Source: Comamonas testosteroni ATCC 11996
GTDB lineage: Bacteria; Pseudomonadota; Gammaproteobacteria; Burkholderiales; Burkholderiaceae_C
Reading direction: 5' to 3'
NCBI RefSeq assembly: GCF_000241525.1
Contig: NZ_AHIL01000032.1
Location: 124,001 to 188,000 of the forward strand
Length of the DNA stretch: 64,000 nt
Shown here: positions 33,961 to 41,758 of the stretch, one piece after another
Layout: the number at the start of each line of letters is the position of its first letter
Position numbering within the stretch: position 1 is the first letter of the stretch
Translations under genes and position numbers: made by a program
Notes under the pieces: model-generated
Seen by the model: the letters and a program-made list of their open reading frames with translations, nothing else
What the model was told of the DNA's origin: nothing
The model's database searches: none

Positions 33961-36147
33961 TCAGTAACGATAGGTGGCAGTCAGCAGAAAGTTGCGGCGT
34001 TCGCCGTAGAAGCAGTCGCCGCGCGACAGGCATTGGGTGATCACCACCTTGTCGCCGATATTGTTGGCATGCAGGGCCAGGCGCCAGTCGCCGGCGTCAT
34101 AGGCCACCATCGCGTCGGCCAGCAGGGCTGAGGGCGTGTCGATGGCAGAGGTGCCGCTCCACTGCGGTCCGATATAGCGCAGACCGGCACCGAGACTCCA
34201 GCCTCCCCGGCCCTGCGCGGCAAATCGATGCATCAACCAGCTGGATGCCATATGGCGCGATACCGAGGCTACGCGCTGCCCCTGGTCGCCAGCGTTGCTG
34301 CGGCTGATTTTTGCGTCGGTATAGGCGTAGGCCAGCGTCCAGTCCCAGTTTCTGGCCAGGCTTGCGATCAGCTCGGCTTCAAAGCCCTGGGTTTTGACCT
34401 CGCCCAGTTGCAGGCTGTTGAGGGGGTTGCCCGGGTCATTGGTCTTGCGATTCTGTTCACGCAGGCCGTAAACCGCGGCATAGCCAGAGATGCCTTTGCC
34501 CTCAGGAATCCATTTGACGCCGGCTTCCAGCTGCTTGCCGCGCTGGGGCTTGAACGGCGTGCCATAGTAGTCCACGCCGCCCAGAGGCTGGAAGGATTCG
34601 GTGTAGCTGACATACGGAGCCCAGCCACCACCGGCCTGGTAGGTCACGCCCAGGCGTTTGGTGGTGGCAGAGTCGTCGGCAGCTGCTGCCGGGCGACCTT
34701 CGGTCTCGGTTTTTGCCTTGTCGTGGCGCAAACCTACTGTTGCGGTCCAGGGGCCCCAGCGCAACTGGTCTTGCAGATAGAAGCCGAGCTGGCGCTGTGC
34801 CACGTTGGGCGCACGTACCAGCTGGGAGGCCGAGGGCGGCGTGAACGTGCCATACACGGGGTTGTAGACATCCAGGGCTGTGCCTGGCCCGCGCCAGTTG
34901 GATTGGTTGCTGGTGTTGCGCTGCCAGTCCATGCCTGCAAGCAGCTGGTGCTGAACCTCACCGGTTTGCAGCAGGCCTTCGAGCTGCGTGTCGACCAGCA
35001 GCATGCGTCCGCCGTTGATCTGCCATACGGCATCGCGCTGTACGGTGCGGCCGTTGGCGTCAAACACTGGGCGCGCTGGACGGCCCGTGGCGGCGTTGGC
35101 TGCAAAACTGGTGTAGAGCGTGCGGTAGTCCACTTCGCTGATGGTGCGGCGCAGGTTCTGACGCAGTGTCCATTGCGAGTTCAGGCGGTGGCTGAACAGA
35201 TAGCCAAAGGACTTGTTTTCGGAGTCGTACTTGTCCCAGCCCGGTTCGCTGATAAAGGTGTTTGTCGGAATCTGTCCGTAGGGGCTGGGCAGGCGCGTTC
35301 CCTGCCAGGGAAAGAACTGGGTGATGGAGCCGCTCTTGTCCTTTTGGTACAGGGCTTGCAACGTCAGCGAAGTATCGGTGCTGGGACGATAGGTCAGCGA
35401 AGGCGCAATTACCACGCGGTCGTCCTTGACATGATCGACCTGGGTGTTGCTGTCGCGGCCCACGGCCACCAGGCGATAGAGCCACTTGCCTTCCTCGTCC
35501 ATGGCGCCGGTCATGTCGCTGGCAATCTGCTTGCGGCCGTGGCTGCCGAGCTGTATCTGCACCTCATGCATGCGCTCGGCCTGCGGGCGTTTGCTGGTCA
35601 GGTTGAGTACACCGCCCACGCTGCCCTGGCCATAGAGCACGGAGGAGGGGCCGCGTAAAAATTCCACGCGCTCCAGCGTATAGGGCTCGACCTTGATGTT
35701 GTTGTAGGTGCCATAGGTGCGCAGCAGCCCGTCCTGGTACTGACTGACATCACCGCCGCGGGCCTTGAAGGAGTCCACGCGGTTGTCGAAATAGCTGGAA
35801 TTGATGCCCGCCGTGTAGCGCGTGGTTTCGCGCAGTGTGGTCACGCCCTGGGCTTCGAACTGGTCGCGAGTGACTACGCTGATGGATTGCGGCGTTTCGA
35901 TCAAGGATGTATCGGTCTTGGTAGCCGAGAGCGCACGCCGGGCGACAAAGCCGCTGACCGGACCAGTGGCGGTTTCACCGGCCAGGCTGTCTTGCACGGT
36001 AACGGGTGCCAGCATGACTTCGGCACTGCCGTCTGCGCTGGGTGCGGGAGGCGAGGTCTGTGCCTGAATGCTCAGGCTCAGGCAGGTCAGGGCGCTGAGC
36101 ATGGCCAGCGATGATCGGCTGGGTACGCCGGGGAATGGGTAGTTCAT
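33961..36147 (-). CDS. TonB-dependent siderophore receptor
   Basis: A 728-residue outer-membrane receptor. Signal peptide ending near SIQAQ, a plug domain (about 60-180: SLIETPQSISVVTRDQFEAQG, then VEFLRGPSSVLYGQGSVGGVLNL) and a 22-strand barrel ending with ATYRY. No STN domain at the N-terminus, so it is not expected to signal to a FecR. It has the plug features of hydroxamate or similar siderophore receptors. MNYPFPG at 36147 is the start chosen since 13 upstream residues look non-coding. Last gene of a - strand iron block, after DUF4198. Confidence 0.93.
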   Translation of the reverse strand: MNYPFPGVPSRSSLAMLSALTCLSLSIQAQTSPPAPSADGSAEVMLAPVTVQDSLAGETATGPVSGFVARRALSATKTDTSLIETPQSISVVTRDQFEAQGVTTLRETTRYTAGINSSYFDNRVDSFKARGGDVSQYQDGLLRTYGTYNNIKVEPYTLERVEFLRGPSSVLYGQGSVGGVLNLTSKRPQAERMHEVQIQLGSHGRKQIASDMTGAMDEEGKWLYRLVAVGRDSNTQVDHVKDDRVVIAPSLTYRPSTDTSLTLQALYQKDKSGSITQFFPWQGTRLPSPYGQIPTNTFISEPGWDKYDSENKSFGYLFSHRLNSQWTLRQNLRRTISEVDYRTLYTSFAANAATGRPARPVFDANGRTVQRDAVWQINGGRMLLVDTQLEGLLQTGEVQHQLLAGMDWQRNTSNQSNWRGPGTALDVYNPVYGTFTPPSASQLVRAPNVAQRQLGFYLQDQLRWGPWTATVGLRHDKAKTETEGRPAAAADDSATTKRLGVTYQAGGGWAPYVSYTESFQPLGGVDYYGTPFKPQRGKQLEAGVKWIPEGKGISGYAAVYGLREQNRKTNDPGNPLNSLQLGEVKTQGFEAELIASLARNWDWTLAYAYTDAKISRSNAGDQGQRVASVSRHMASSWLMHRFAAQGRGGWSLGAGLRYIGPQWSGTSAIDTPSALLADAMVAYDAGDWRLALHANNIGDKVVITQCLSRGDCFYGERRNFLLTATYRY

Positions 36148-36228
36148 GGTGCTGGTGTCAAATAGATGGCCACGGACAATGACCACCAGGGGTGGTCGTA
36201 GCGGTTGCTGGAGTAAATGGGGGCTGCG

Positions 36229-36945
36229 TCAGGGCTTGGCGGCGGACGGCAGGGCGGGGGAAGGCATGCCGTCCTTGACGTTGAAGCTCAACGTGGTCAC
36301 ATAGCTGGCTTCGCCATAGCGCTTGCCCTGCGCTTCGCCGCCTTGCTTGTCGCTGTGATGCACTTCGGCTACGTACAGGCCCTTCCAGGGCAGGGCAAAG
36401 TTGACCCGGCCTTGCTCGTCGCTTTGCGCCTCGCGCGACCAACCCGAGGGGGCGACGATCTGCACCTTGGCCTTGGGTAGAGCCAGGCCGTTGAAGCTCA
36501 CCATGAATTGGCCCGGCTGGCCCGTGGGCACCAGATCCAGAGCCTGGGCATTGACGGCCACGGCCTGTGTCGGCGTTGCTACCCAGCGGGCCGCAGGTAC
36601 CCACAGCAAAGCTGGCTCATTGCGCTTGCTGCGGTCAATCAAGGGATAGGCGGCGCTGGCAAAAAGGGTTTGGGCCTGGCTTGCCGCGTTGTAGCTGAAA
36701 CCCGTGGCATTTCGCTGGCCGCTTAGTTGTTGTGTGCCGCCGGCTGTTTGCTGGGCCAGCGTGGGCGTGGCCAGAAATTTGTCCAGCGCCCCAGGCGAGG
36801 TCTCGCGCAGGTTGTCATTGAACTCACCAAAAAACAAATGGGCTTGGCCGCCATCGTTCTCCAGCCAGACTTGATGAGCTTGGGCTGTGCCCAGGCTGGC
36901 AAGCAGCAGAGCGGCGAGAGCAATGGGATGATAAAAACTGCGCAT
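36229..36945 (-). CDS. DUF4198 periplasmic protein of the iron cluster
   Basis: A 238-residue exported protein with signal peptide (cleaved near AQA-HQVWLE). DUF4198 signature elements: HQVWLENDGGQAHLFFGEF at the N-terminus and a C-terminal Ig-like half (KAKVQIVAPSGWSREAQSDEQGRVNFALPWKGLYVAEV). Its cluster position between PepSY-type genes and a TonB receptor fits a role in metal or siderophore handling in the periplasm. AAGGAG precedes the ATG at 36945. Unusually long (326-base) leader upstream. Confidence 0.85.
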   Translation of the reverse strand: MRSFYHPIALAALLLASLGTAQAHQVWLENDGGQAHLFFGEFNDNLRETSPGALDKFLATPTLAQQTAGGTQQLSGQRNATGFSYNAASQAQTLFASAAYPLIDRSKRNEPALLWVPAARWVATPTQAVAVNAQALDLVPTGQPGQFMVSFNGLALPKAKVQIVAPSGWSREAQSDEQGRVNFALPWKGLYVAEVHHSDKQGGEAQGKRYGEASYVTTLSFNVKDGMPSPALPSAAKP

Positions 36946-36984
36946 GAAAATCTCCTTGGATGCTGGATAGGTGAATGAGTTGCT

Positions 36985-37195
36985 CTGCACGCGTGAAGGT
37001 CTTCTGCCCGGTATCCAGACTCAAGTGCCGGTCTGGATTCCAAGAAAAGAGAGCCTGTTGATCTCTTGTATGGCTCTGTGATCTTTCCTTGCACCTCTTG
37101 TTCAATCGATTGGCCACGGCCAGCCATGCAAGCGCCGAGGCGGCCGCTGCACAGCGATGCGCAGCCCGGTCATGATCGGGATTCCCGTCGCATCA
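36985..37195 (-). promoter_or_regulatory. long leader upstream of DUF4198, faint cobalamin-riboswitch resemblance
   Basis: The 326 bases between the DUF3325 and DUF4198 genes (36946-37271) have no ORF. Read on the - strand, 37190-37139 contain GGGAATCCCG, CCGGGCTGC, then CGCTGTGCAGCGGC, and 37021-37006 reads AGTCTGGATACCGGGC; these recall the core and 3' end of cobalamin riboswitches (GGGAA, CCGgagCTGC, AGTCxGGAxACC). The spacing is off and the 3' motif can equally form a simple ATCCAGAC/GTCTGGAT hairpin. A regulatory leader is likely, its type is not. Confidence 0.25.
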
Positions 37196-37271
37196 ATAGC
37201 TGCCTGGGTTCAGTCATTGACGCTCAGCGGCTCTTTGATTCGTGGCCTCTGCGAGTTCTGAGTGCCGTCCG

Positions 37272-37631
37272 TCAATGACCGAGGCGGTCGAAGGTAAAAA
37301 CCAGTACTCCCAGTGCCAGTGCCATCAAGCCAAGCAGGGGCAGGCGCTGTGCTTGCCAAGTCGCCATGCTGGTGGCGGCCAGAGCCGCCAGGCAAAGAGA
37401 GGCCGTCCACACCGTGGCCGACATGGCAGCGGTGGTTGCACCCGGAAAGCCCAGAGCAATGCCCAGTGACAGCACCAGCAGGATCCAGCCGGCCTGGAAC
37501 AGGCGCTGGCGGCGAAGTACTGCAGCGGGTGCTTCACTATCGATATCCGGCCAAGCGTCTTCATGATGTCGGTCCATGGCCAGGGCAAGAGCCGTCCAGG
37601 CGGCAAAGCACAACAGAAAGTCGAGCAGCAT
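37272..37631 (-). CDS. DUF3325 small membrane protein
   Basis: A 119-residue inner-membrane protein with about three hydrophobic segments (MLLDFLLCFAAWTALALAMDRHHEDAW, then 48-68 and 78-112). The early FLLCFAAWTALALAMDRH pattern is the DUF3325 mark. Its start lies two bases after the PepSY gene's stop, so the genes are coupled. In other proteobacteria DUF3325, PepSY and DUF3649 proteins occur together in iron-regulated operons with TonB receptors; mechanism unknown. Confidence 0.83.
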   Translation of the reverse strand: MLLDFLLCFAAWTALALAMDRHHEDAWPDIDSEAPAAVLRRQRLFQAGWILLVLSLGIALGFPGATTAAMSATVWTASLCLAALAATSMATWQAQRLPLLGLMALALGVLVFTFDRLGH

Positions 37632-37633
37632 TG

Positions 37634-39346
37634 CTATGCCTCCTGCGCAGTGTTGTCGCCAGGGATCCCTTGGGAGCCGGGCTGGCGTCCCGGGGCTGCC
37701 GCAGCCTTGGCGGGGAGAGCATGTCTGGCTGCAGTCTGGGATTTGCGTTGCAGCAGATGTCGGGTGAGGGCGGCAAGCATCAGCCCCATGGCCGCAAAAC
37801 TCAGGTCTATGCCGGCCCAGGTCCAGTCCATGGCTGGCAGGCTGATGCCCAGATGAGTTGAAGTGGTCAAGGCATTGACCAAAGGCAGGTGCAGATAGGC
37901 GAGGGCGGTCATGCCCAGAACCAGTGCCCAGCCCTGGCGTGAAGGCCGGATCAGGCCCAGCAGCAGGGCCAGCGCCCAGGTGCCGAAGAAGCAGGACAGT
38001 TCGGCATCGGGGCGGCCTGGCATCTCCAATGGCAGCAGCCGGTTGGCCAACAGATAGGCCGCGATCGCCAGCGGCAGACCGCCCATGAGGCCGATATTGA
38101 AACTTGCCACCAGCCGTTCGCCAAAGGGCAGGGGAGCGGCAGGTGTCTTGCGCAGGGCCTGGGCGCGGCGCTTGACCGACCACAGTATCAGGCCCGAGGC
38201 AATCATCAGCGAACCCATGACGCCAAAGCCAAACAGCACCCAGCGCATCCCGATATCGGCGAAACGCCCCAGATGCAGACCATAGAGCACGCCATAGGTT
38301 TTGATGGCCGGGCTTTGCGGATCGACCTGGGTTTGCAGCTGGCCGGTGCGGCCATCGAAACGCAGCCGCGCTGGTCCGTATTGCAGCCTGTCGCCGTCGT
38401 GGCGGGTGATTTCCACCAGAGGACCCTGGCTGTCGCTGCGCACGGTGATGCTGCCGACACGACCGCCATGCCAGAGCTGACTGGCCTGGCTCAGCATGGG
38501 GCCCAGATCCAGCATAGGCAGGGGTTCGGTCTGTGCGTTGCCGCCACGTCTGGCGCTGCGCGCACCGGGAACATCGCCCTGCAACTCGGAGAAATAGCTT
38601 TGCGTATCCGTTCCTTTTGCGCCAGGGTAGGCGGCGGCTATGCCGGCCGGCATATACATGGCGTGAAAAATCATCAGACCGCTGAACGTAATCATCAGAT
38701 AGAACGGCAGCACCAGTACTCCCGAGACGTTGTGTGCGTCCAGCCAGGCGCGCTGTCCGCCCTTGCGCGGGCGAAAAGTGAAGAAGTCCTTGAAGATGCG
38801 GCGATGCGTGACCACGCCGGTCAGCAAGGCAATGAACATCATCAGCGTCGCCGCGCCCACCACCCAGCGGCCCTGGATCGTCCAGCGGCCCTTGTGAGCG
38901 GTGCGAAGCTCGAAATGAAAGCGGTAGAAAAATTCTCCGCCGGCGGTCTCGCGGGCCTGCAGCGCCGCACCGGTTTGCGGGTGCAGCAGCAATGTCTCGA
39001 AGCGGCTGTTGGGCTTGTCGCGCCACAGCACATTGACGGCCGGCGTACGTTCATCGGGCAGACGCATGATGAAATTGCTGACGCCTGGCGCGTGCTTGTG
39101 CAGTGCAGCCTGGGCGCGTTGCGCGACATCACTGTCGGGTGGTGGCAGGCCATGCAGCTCGGGCCGCATCCACAGATTGAATTCGTTCTTGAAGAAGCTC
39201 AGCGTGCCGGTGACGAAGATCGCAAACAGAAGCCAGCCCAGAATCAGTCCCGACCATGTATGCAGCCAGGACATGGCTTGGCGAAAACCCTCCTGCTCGG
39301 GCTGGCGCGTGGTTTTGGTGCTTGTCTTGGTTTGAGGGGCGGTCAT
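37634..39346 (-). CDS. PepSY-associated TM protein (PiuB-like, iron-regulated)
   Basis: A 570-residue inner-membrane protein. TM helices lie at about 30-50, 175-195, 225-245, 385-405 and 430-530 with PepSY-type periplasmic domains between; the first helix region MSWLHTWSGLILGWLLFAIFVTGTLSFF and the RIFKDFFTFRPRKGGQRAWLDAHNVSGVLVLPF segment are diagnostic. The family is implicated in reduction or release of iron from siderophores; here it is the central gene of an iron operon. Start at 39346 overlaps the DUF3649 stop by four bases. Confidence 0.9.
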   Translation of the reverse strand: MTAPQTKTSTKTTRQPEQEGFRQAMSWLHTWSGLILGWLLFAIFVTGTLSFFKNEFNLWMRPELHGLPPPDSDVAQRAQAALHKHAPGVSNFIMRLPDERTPAVNVLWRDKPNSRFETLLLHPQTGAALQARETAGGEFFYRFHFELRTAHKGRWTIQGRWVVGAATLMMFIALLTGVVTHRRIFKDFFTFRPRKGGQRAWLDAHNVSGVLVLPFYLMITFSGLMIFHAMYMPAGIAAAYPGAKGTDTQSYFSELQGDVPGARSARRGGNAQTEPLPMLDLGPMLSQASQLWHGGRVGSITVRSDSQGPLVEITRHDGDRLQYGPARLRFDGRTGQLQTQVDPQSPAIKTYGVLYGLHLGRFADIGMRWVLFGFGVMGSLMIASGLILWSVKRRAQALRKTPAAPLPFGERLVASFNIGLMGGLPLAIAAYLLANRLLPLEMPGRPDAELSCFFGTWALALLLGLIRPSRQGWALVLGMTALAYLHLPLVNALTTSTHLGISLPAMDWTWAGIDLSFAAMGLMLAALTRHLLQRKSQTAARHALPAKAAAAPGRQPGSQGIPGDNTAQEA

Positions 39347-39651
39347 GCTTCCACTCCCAACCACAATGGCCCATACAGCGCTGCGCTTAGGGCTAGGGCA
39401 GGAAGGAGTACACCGGCCCAGGCAAGCCAGGCCGTGCGTGCATAGAAGCTCCAGGCAATAGCCATGGCGTAGATGACCCAGGACAGCAAGGTAGCGGTCA
39501 TCACCGCCTCCACGCGGCTCATCAAGGAACCCAGCAGGAGACTCAGGGCAGCCGTACTGACTGCGGCCAGCGCATAGCCTCCAAGGACGGCAGCCAAACT
39601 GCGCGAGGCAATCGCAAGGCGGTAGTGAATAAGGGGCGATGTGGCTTTCAT
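39343..39651 (-). CDS. DUF3649 small membrane protein
   Basis: A 102-residue protein with three hydrophobic segments (18-42, 48-70, 76-98) and the DUF3649 patterns RLAIASRSLAAVLGGYALA and AxxWSFYARTAWLAW. GGAGG four bases before the ATG. First gene of the - strand iron operon reading from the Fur-box region; overlaps the PepSY gene. Confidence 0.85.
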   Translation of the reverse strand: MKATSPLIHYRLAIASRSLAAVLGGYALAAVSTAALSLLLGSLMSRVEAVMTATLLSWVIYAMAIAWSFYARTAWLAWAGVLLPALALSAALYGPLWLGVEA

Positions 39652-39867
39652 ATCGCCTCCTGATGCGCTGGAGCTGGGCGGCAAGGATTGCCGCAGACAG
39701 GAGCTGCAACGACACAGCGCGGGTGAATCACCCTGGGCGAGGAAAGGCAGGTAGACGGAGAGCTCAGCATGACAGACAACCAAACGATGCAGTCGATTCG
39801 CTGGCTGGCTTGTGTCAAGAAATCATGCTGGCATGCGAAGAAATGTAAACCTGATTATAGATGTCAT

Positions 39868-39882
39868 TGAGAATGATTTCCA
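39868..39882 (-). promoter_or_regulatory. Fur box and promoter of the DUF3649-PepSY operon
   Basis: TGAGAATGATTTCCA matches the first half of a 7-1-7 Fur box exactly and the second half partly. On the - strand a TATAAT lies at 39859-39854, and 17 bases further a weak TGGAAA -35 at 39882-39877, so the Fur site covers the spacer between them. Confidence 0.65.
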
Positions 39883-40063
39883 TTCATTCCTGTTTGGCTT
39901 GCAAAAAAGCATCATCAGCTCTTTCGACCATCGGAGCATTGCCAGCTCAGCTGACGCCTCAAGACCTTCATGTAGCTCTGGCAGATTCATCGCCAAGGGC
40001 CAGGTCGGCATTCCCTTGAGCCATACATGGATAAGCATGGCATGTGTTTCAAATGAATACAAT

Positions 40064-40078
40064 TGAGAATGATTCTCA
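40064..40078 (+). promoter_or_regulatory. Fur box of the sigma-factor/heme operon
   Basis: TGAGAAT-G-ATTCTCA is a perfect 7-1-7 palindrome matching the Fur consensus, directly after a TACAAT (40058-40063) that could be a -10 box. It lies 36 bases before the sigma-factor start. Confidence 0.8.
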
Positions 40079-40113
40079 GTAATTAAATTTGAACCGTACG
40101 GAAATCATGAGCC

Positions 40114-40632
40114 ATGGCTGGTGTGCAAGCTAGTTCTTCTTCTCTTCTACACACGCTTTATTGCGACCACCATGGATGGCTGGTGAACTGGCTGAGGCGG
40201 CGAGTGCATTGTGTGCAGGATGCGTCGGATCTGGCGCAGGACACTTATATGCGCCTGCTCAGGCAGTGCCCGGAGGAGTTGCAGGAGCCGAGAGCCTTTC
40301 TCGCCACGGTGGCACGCAGCGTGCTGATCGATCATTGCCGGCGCATGTCTCTGGAGCGGGCCTATCTTGAAACCTTGGCCCAGATGCCAGAGCCCGTATG
40401 TCCTTCGCCCGAAGAGCGGGCCATTGTGCTGCAGGCACTGGAGCAGATTGATCGCATGCTGGACGGGCTGGGCGCCCGCGCGCGCAGTGCCTTTTTGCTG
40501 GCGCAGCTCGATGGGCTGACGTACAAGGAAGTGGCAGCGCGTCTGGGTGTTTCCCTGAGCTCGGTCGAAAAATACATGGCAGCTGCCTTTGCACACTGCT
40601 ACCGCATCGTTTACCTGGATGCCGCGGCATGA
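40114..40632 (+). CDS. FecI-type ECF sigma factor
   Basis: A 172-residue ECF sigma factor. Region 2 is at about 10-75 (LYCDHHGWLVNWLRRRV, DASDLAQDTYMRLL), region 4 at about 115-165 (LDGLGARARSAFLLAQLDGLTYKEVAARLGVSLSSVEKYMAAA). Such factors are held by FecR and freed when a TonB receptor binds its substrate. Its stop overlaps the FecR start (ATGA). The Fur box in front implies iron repression. The downstream STN receptor is the obvious cognate. Confidence 0.94.
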   Translation: MAGVQASSSSLLHTLYCDHHGWLVNWLRRRVHCVQDASDLAQDTYMRLLRQCPEELQEPRAFLATVARSVLIDHCRRMSLERAYLETLAQMPEPVCPSPEERAIVLQALEQIDRMLDGLGARARSAFLLAQLDGLTYKEVAARLGVSLSSVEKYMAAAFAHCYRIVYLDAAA

Positions 40633-41609
40633 GCGCAGGCCCGAACGAGCCGTCGCCGGAGGTGGTCCAGAAGGCCATCGCATGGCTGGTGCGTCTTCAG
40701 GCCGGCAGTGCATCTGCGGCCGTCTGGGATGAATGTCGGCTCTGGAGAGAGGCCGCGCCCGAGCATGCCCTTGCCTGGGAGCGGCTGCAGGGAATTCAGA
40801 GCCGCTTCGCGGCCATGCCTCCGGTACCGTCCGCTCTGGCGCAACAGACCCTGGATGGCGCGAGCAAGCACATGGGCCGTCGCAAGGCTATGGGCCTGCT
40901 GGCCATTGCGATGGGTACCGGATGCACCGTGCTGATGGCGAATCGGCAATGGGGCGAGACCGCCTTGCTGGCTGATCTGCGCACCGGAGTCGGCGAGGTG
41001 CGTCGCGTGGTGCTGGCCGACGGCTCGGTCATGTTGATGGACACTTCGACGGCTGTGAACCTGCGCTTCGATGAGGGCGAGAGACGCCTGGTTCTGATCA
41101 AGGGGCGTATCGCGCTGACCTCGGGAACTGACAGAGAAGTGCAGCGCTATCGTCCTTTGTTCGTGCAGACGCCACACGGCCAGGTGCGAGCGCTTGGCAC
41201 CCGCTTTCAGACGCATGTGCAGGAGGATGGAACCCAGGTGCAGGTGTTGAGCGATGCCGTCGAGCTCAGACCTCAAGCAGCTTCGCAAGTCCAGCTTTTG
41301 CGTCAGGGCGAGCAGGCCTGGTTCGATGCCTCGGGAGTTCATGACCTGAAGGCAGGCGACGGTGATGGCGACGCGTGGACGGACGGGCTGCTGGTGGCCA
41401 GAAGCATGCCGCTGTCGGATTTGGTGGCGCAACTGAGCCGCTACCGGGCAGGGCATCTGGCTTGCGACGAGCGTGTGGCGCAACTGCGCATCTCCGGGGT
41501 TTTCAGCCTGACGGATACCGAGCGCAGCCTTGATCTGCTGCAGAAAACATGGCCCCTGGAGTTGCGTCAGCGCACGCGTTACTGGGTCACTTTGATGCCG
41601 CGCAGCTGA
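40629..41609 (+). CDS. FecR-type anti-sigma/sigma regulator
   Basis: A 326-residue inner-membrane protein: DUF4880 N-terminal sigma-binding domain (about 10-55, with AIAWLVRLQAGSASAAVWDECRLWR), one TM helix (about 86-105), and a periplasmic FecR domain (about 115-220, with TGVGEVRRVVLADGSVMLMDTSTAVNL and TPHGQVRALGTRFQT). It passes the signal from the receptor's STN domain to the sigma factor. Translationally coupled with the sigma gene. Confidence 0.94.
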   Translation: MSAGPNEPSPEVVQKAIAWLVRLQAGSASAAVWDECRLWREAAPEHALAWERLQGIQSRFAAMPPVPSALAQQTLDGASKHMGRRKAMGLLAIAMGTGCTVLMANRQWGETALLADLRTGVGEVRRVVLADGSVMLMDTSTAVNLRFDEGERRLVLIKGRIALTSGTDREVQRYRPLFVQTPHGQVRALGTRFQTHVQEDGTQVQVLSDAVELRPQAASQVQLLRQGEQAWFDASGVHDLKAGDGDGDAWTDGLLVARSMPLSDLVAQLSRYRAGHLACDERVAQLRISGVFSLTDTERSLDLLQKTWPLELRQRTRYWVTLMPRS

Positions 41610-41758
41610 GGTTTCCTGCTTTCGCGCGGCGGGTGCAAAAAATTTTTCAGAAAACATTACGGGTTTGGCGAGTTGCTTCGTCCTTGTTAACAGTAGCGCC
41701 TTGAAAAAGACCGCCGTTTGGCGGGTCTGACGTGGCGGCTTTCAGAAAGGACTTATCC

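Larger units (their letters stand above)
39652..40113. other. divergent control region of the iron and heme operons
   Basis: About 460 bases without a convincing gene, separating the DUF3649 operon (-) from the sigma-factor gene (+). It carries two Fur-box-like sites about 196 bases apart. Open frames here overlap the Fur sites and lack ribosome-binding sites. Confidence 0.7.

Noticed and set aside
37272..39026. 584-codon - strand frame overlapping the PepSY gene
   Set aside because: Only its last 119 codons (DUF3325) are real; the rest is out of frame with the PepSY gene.
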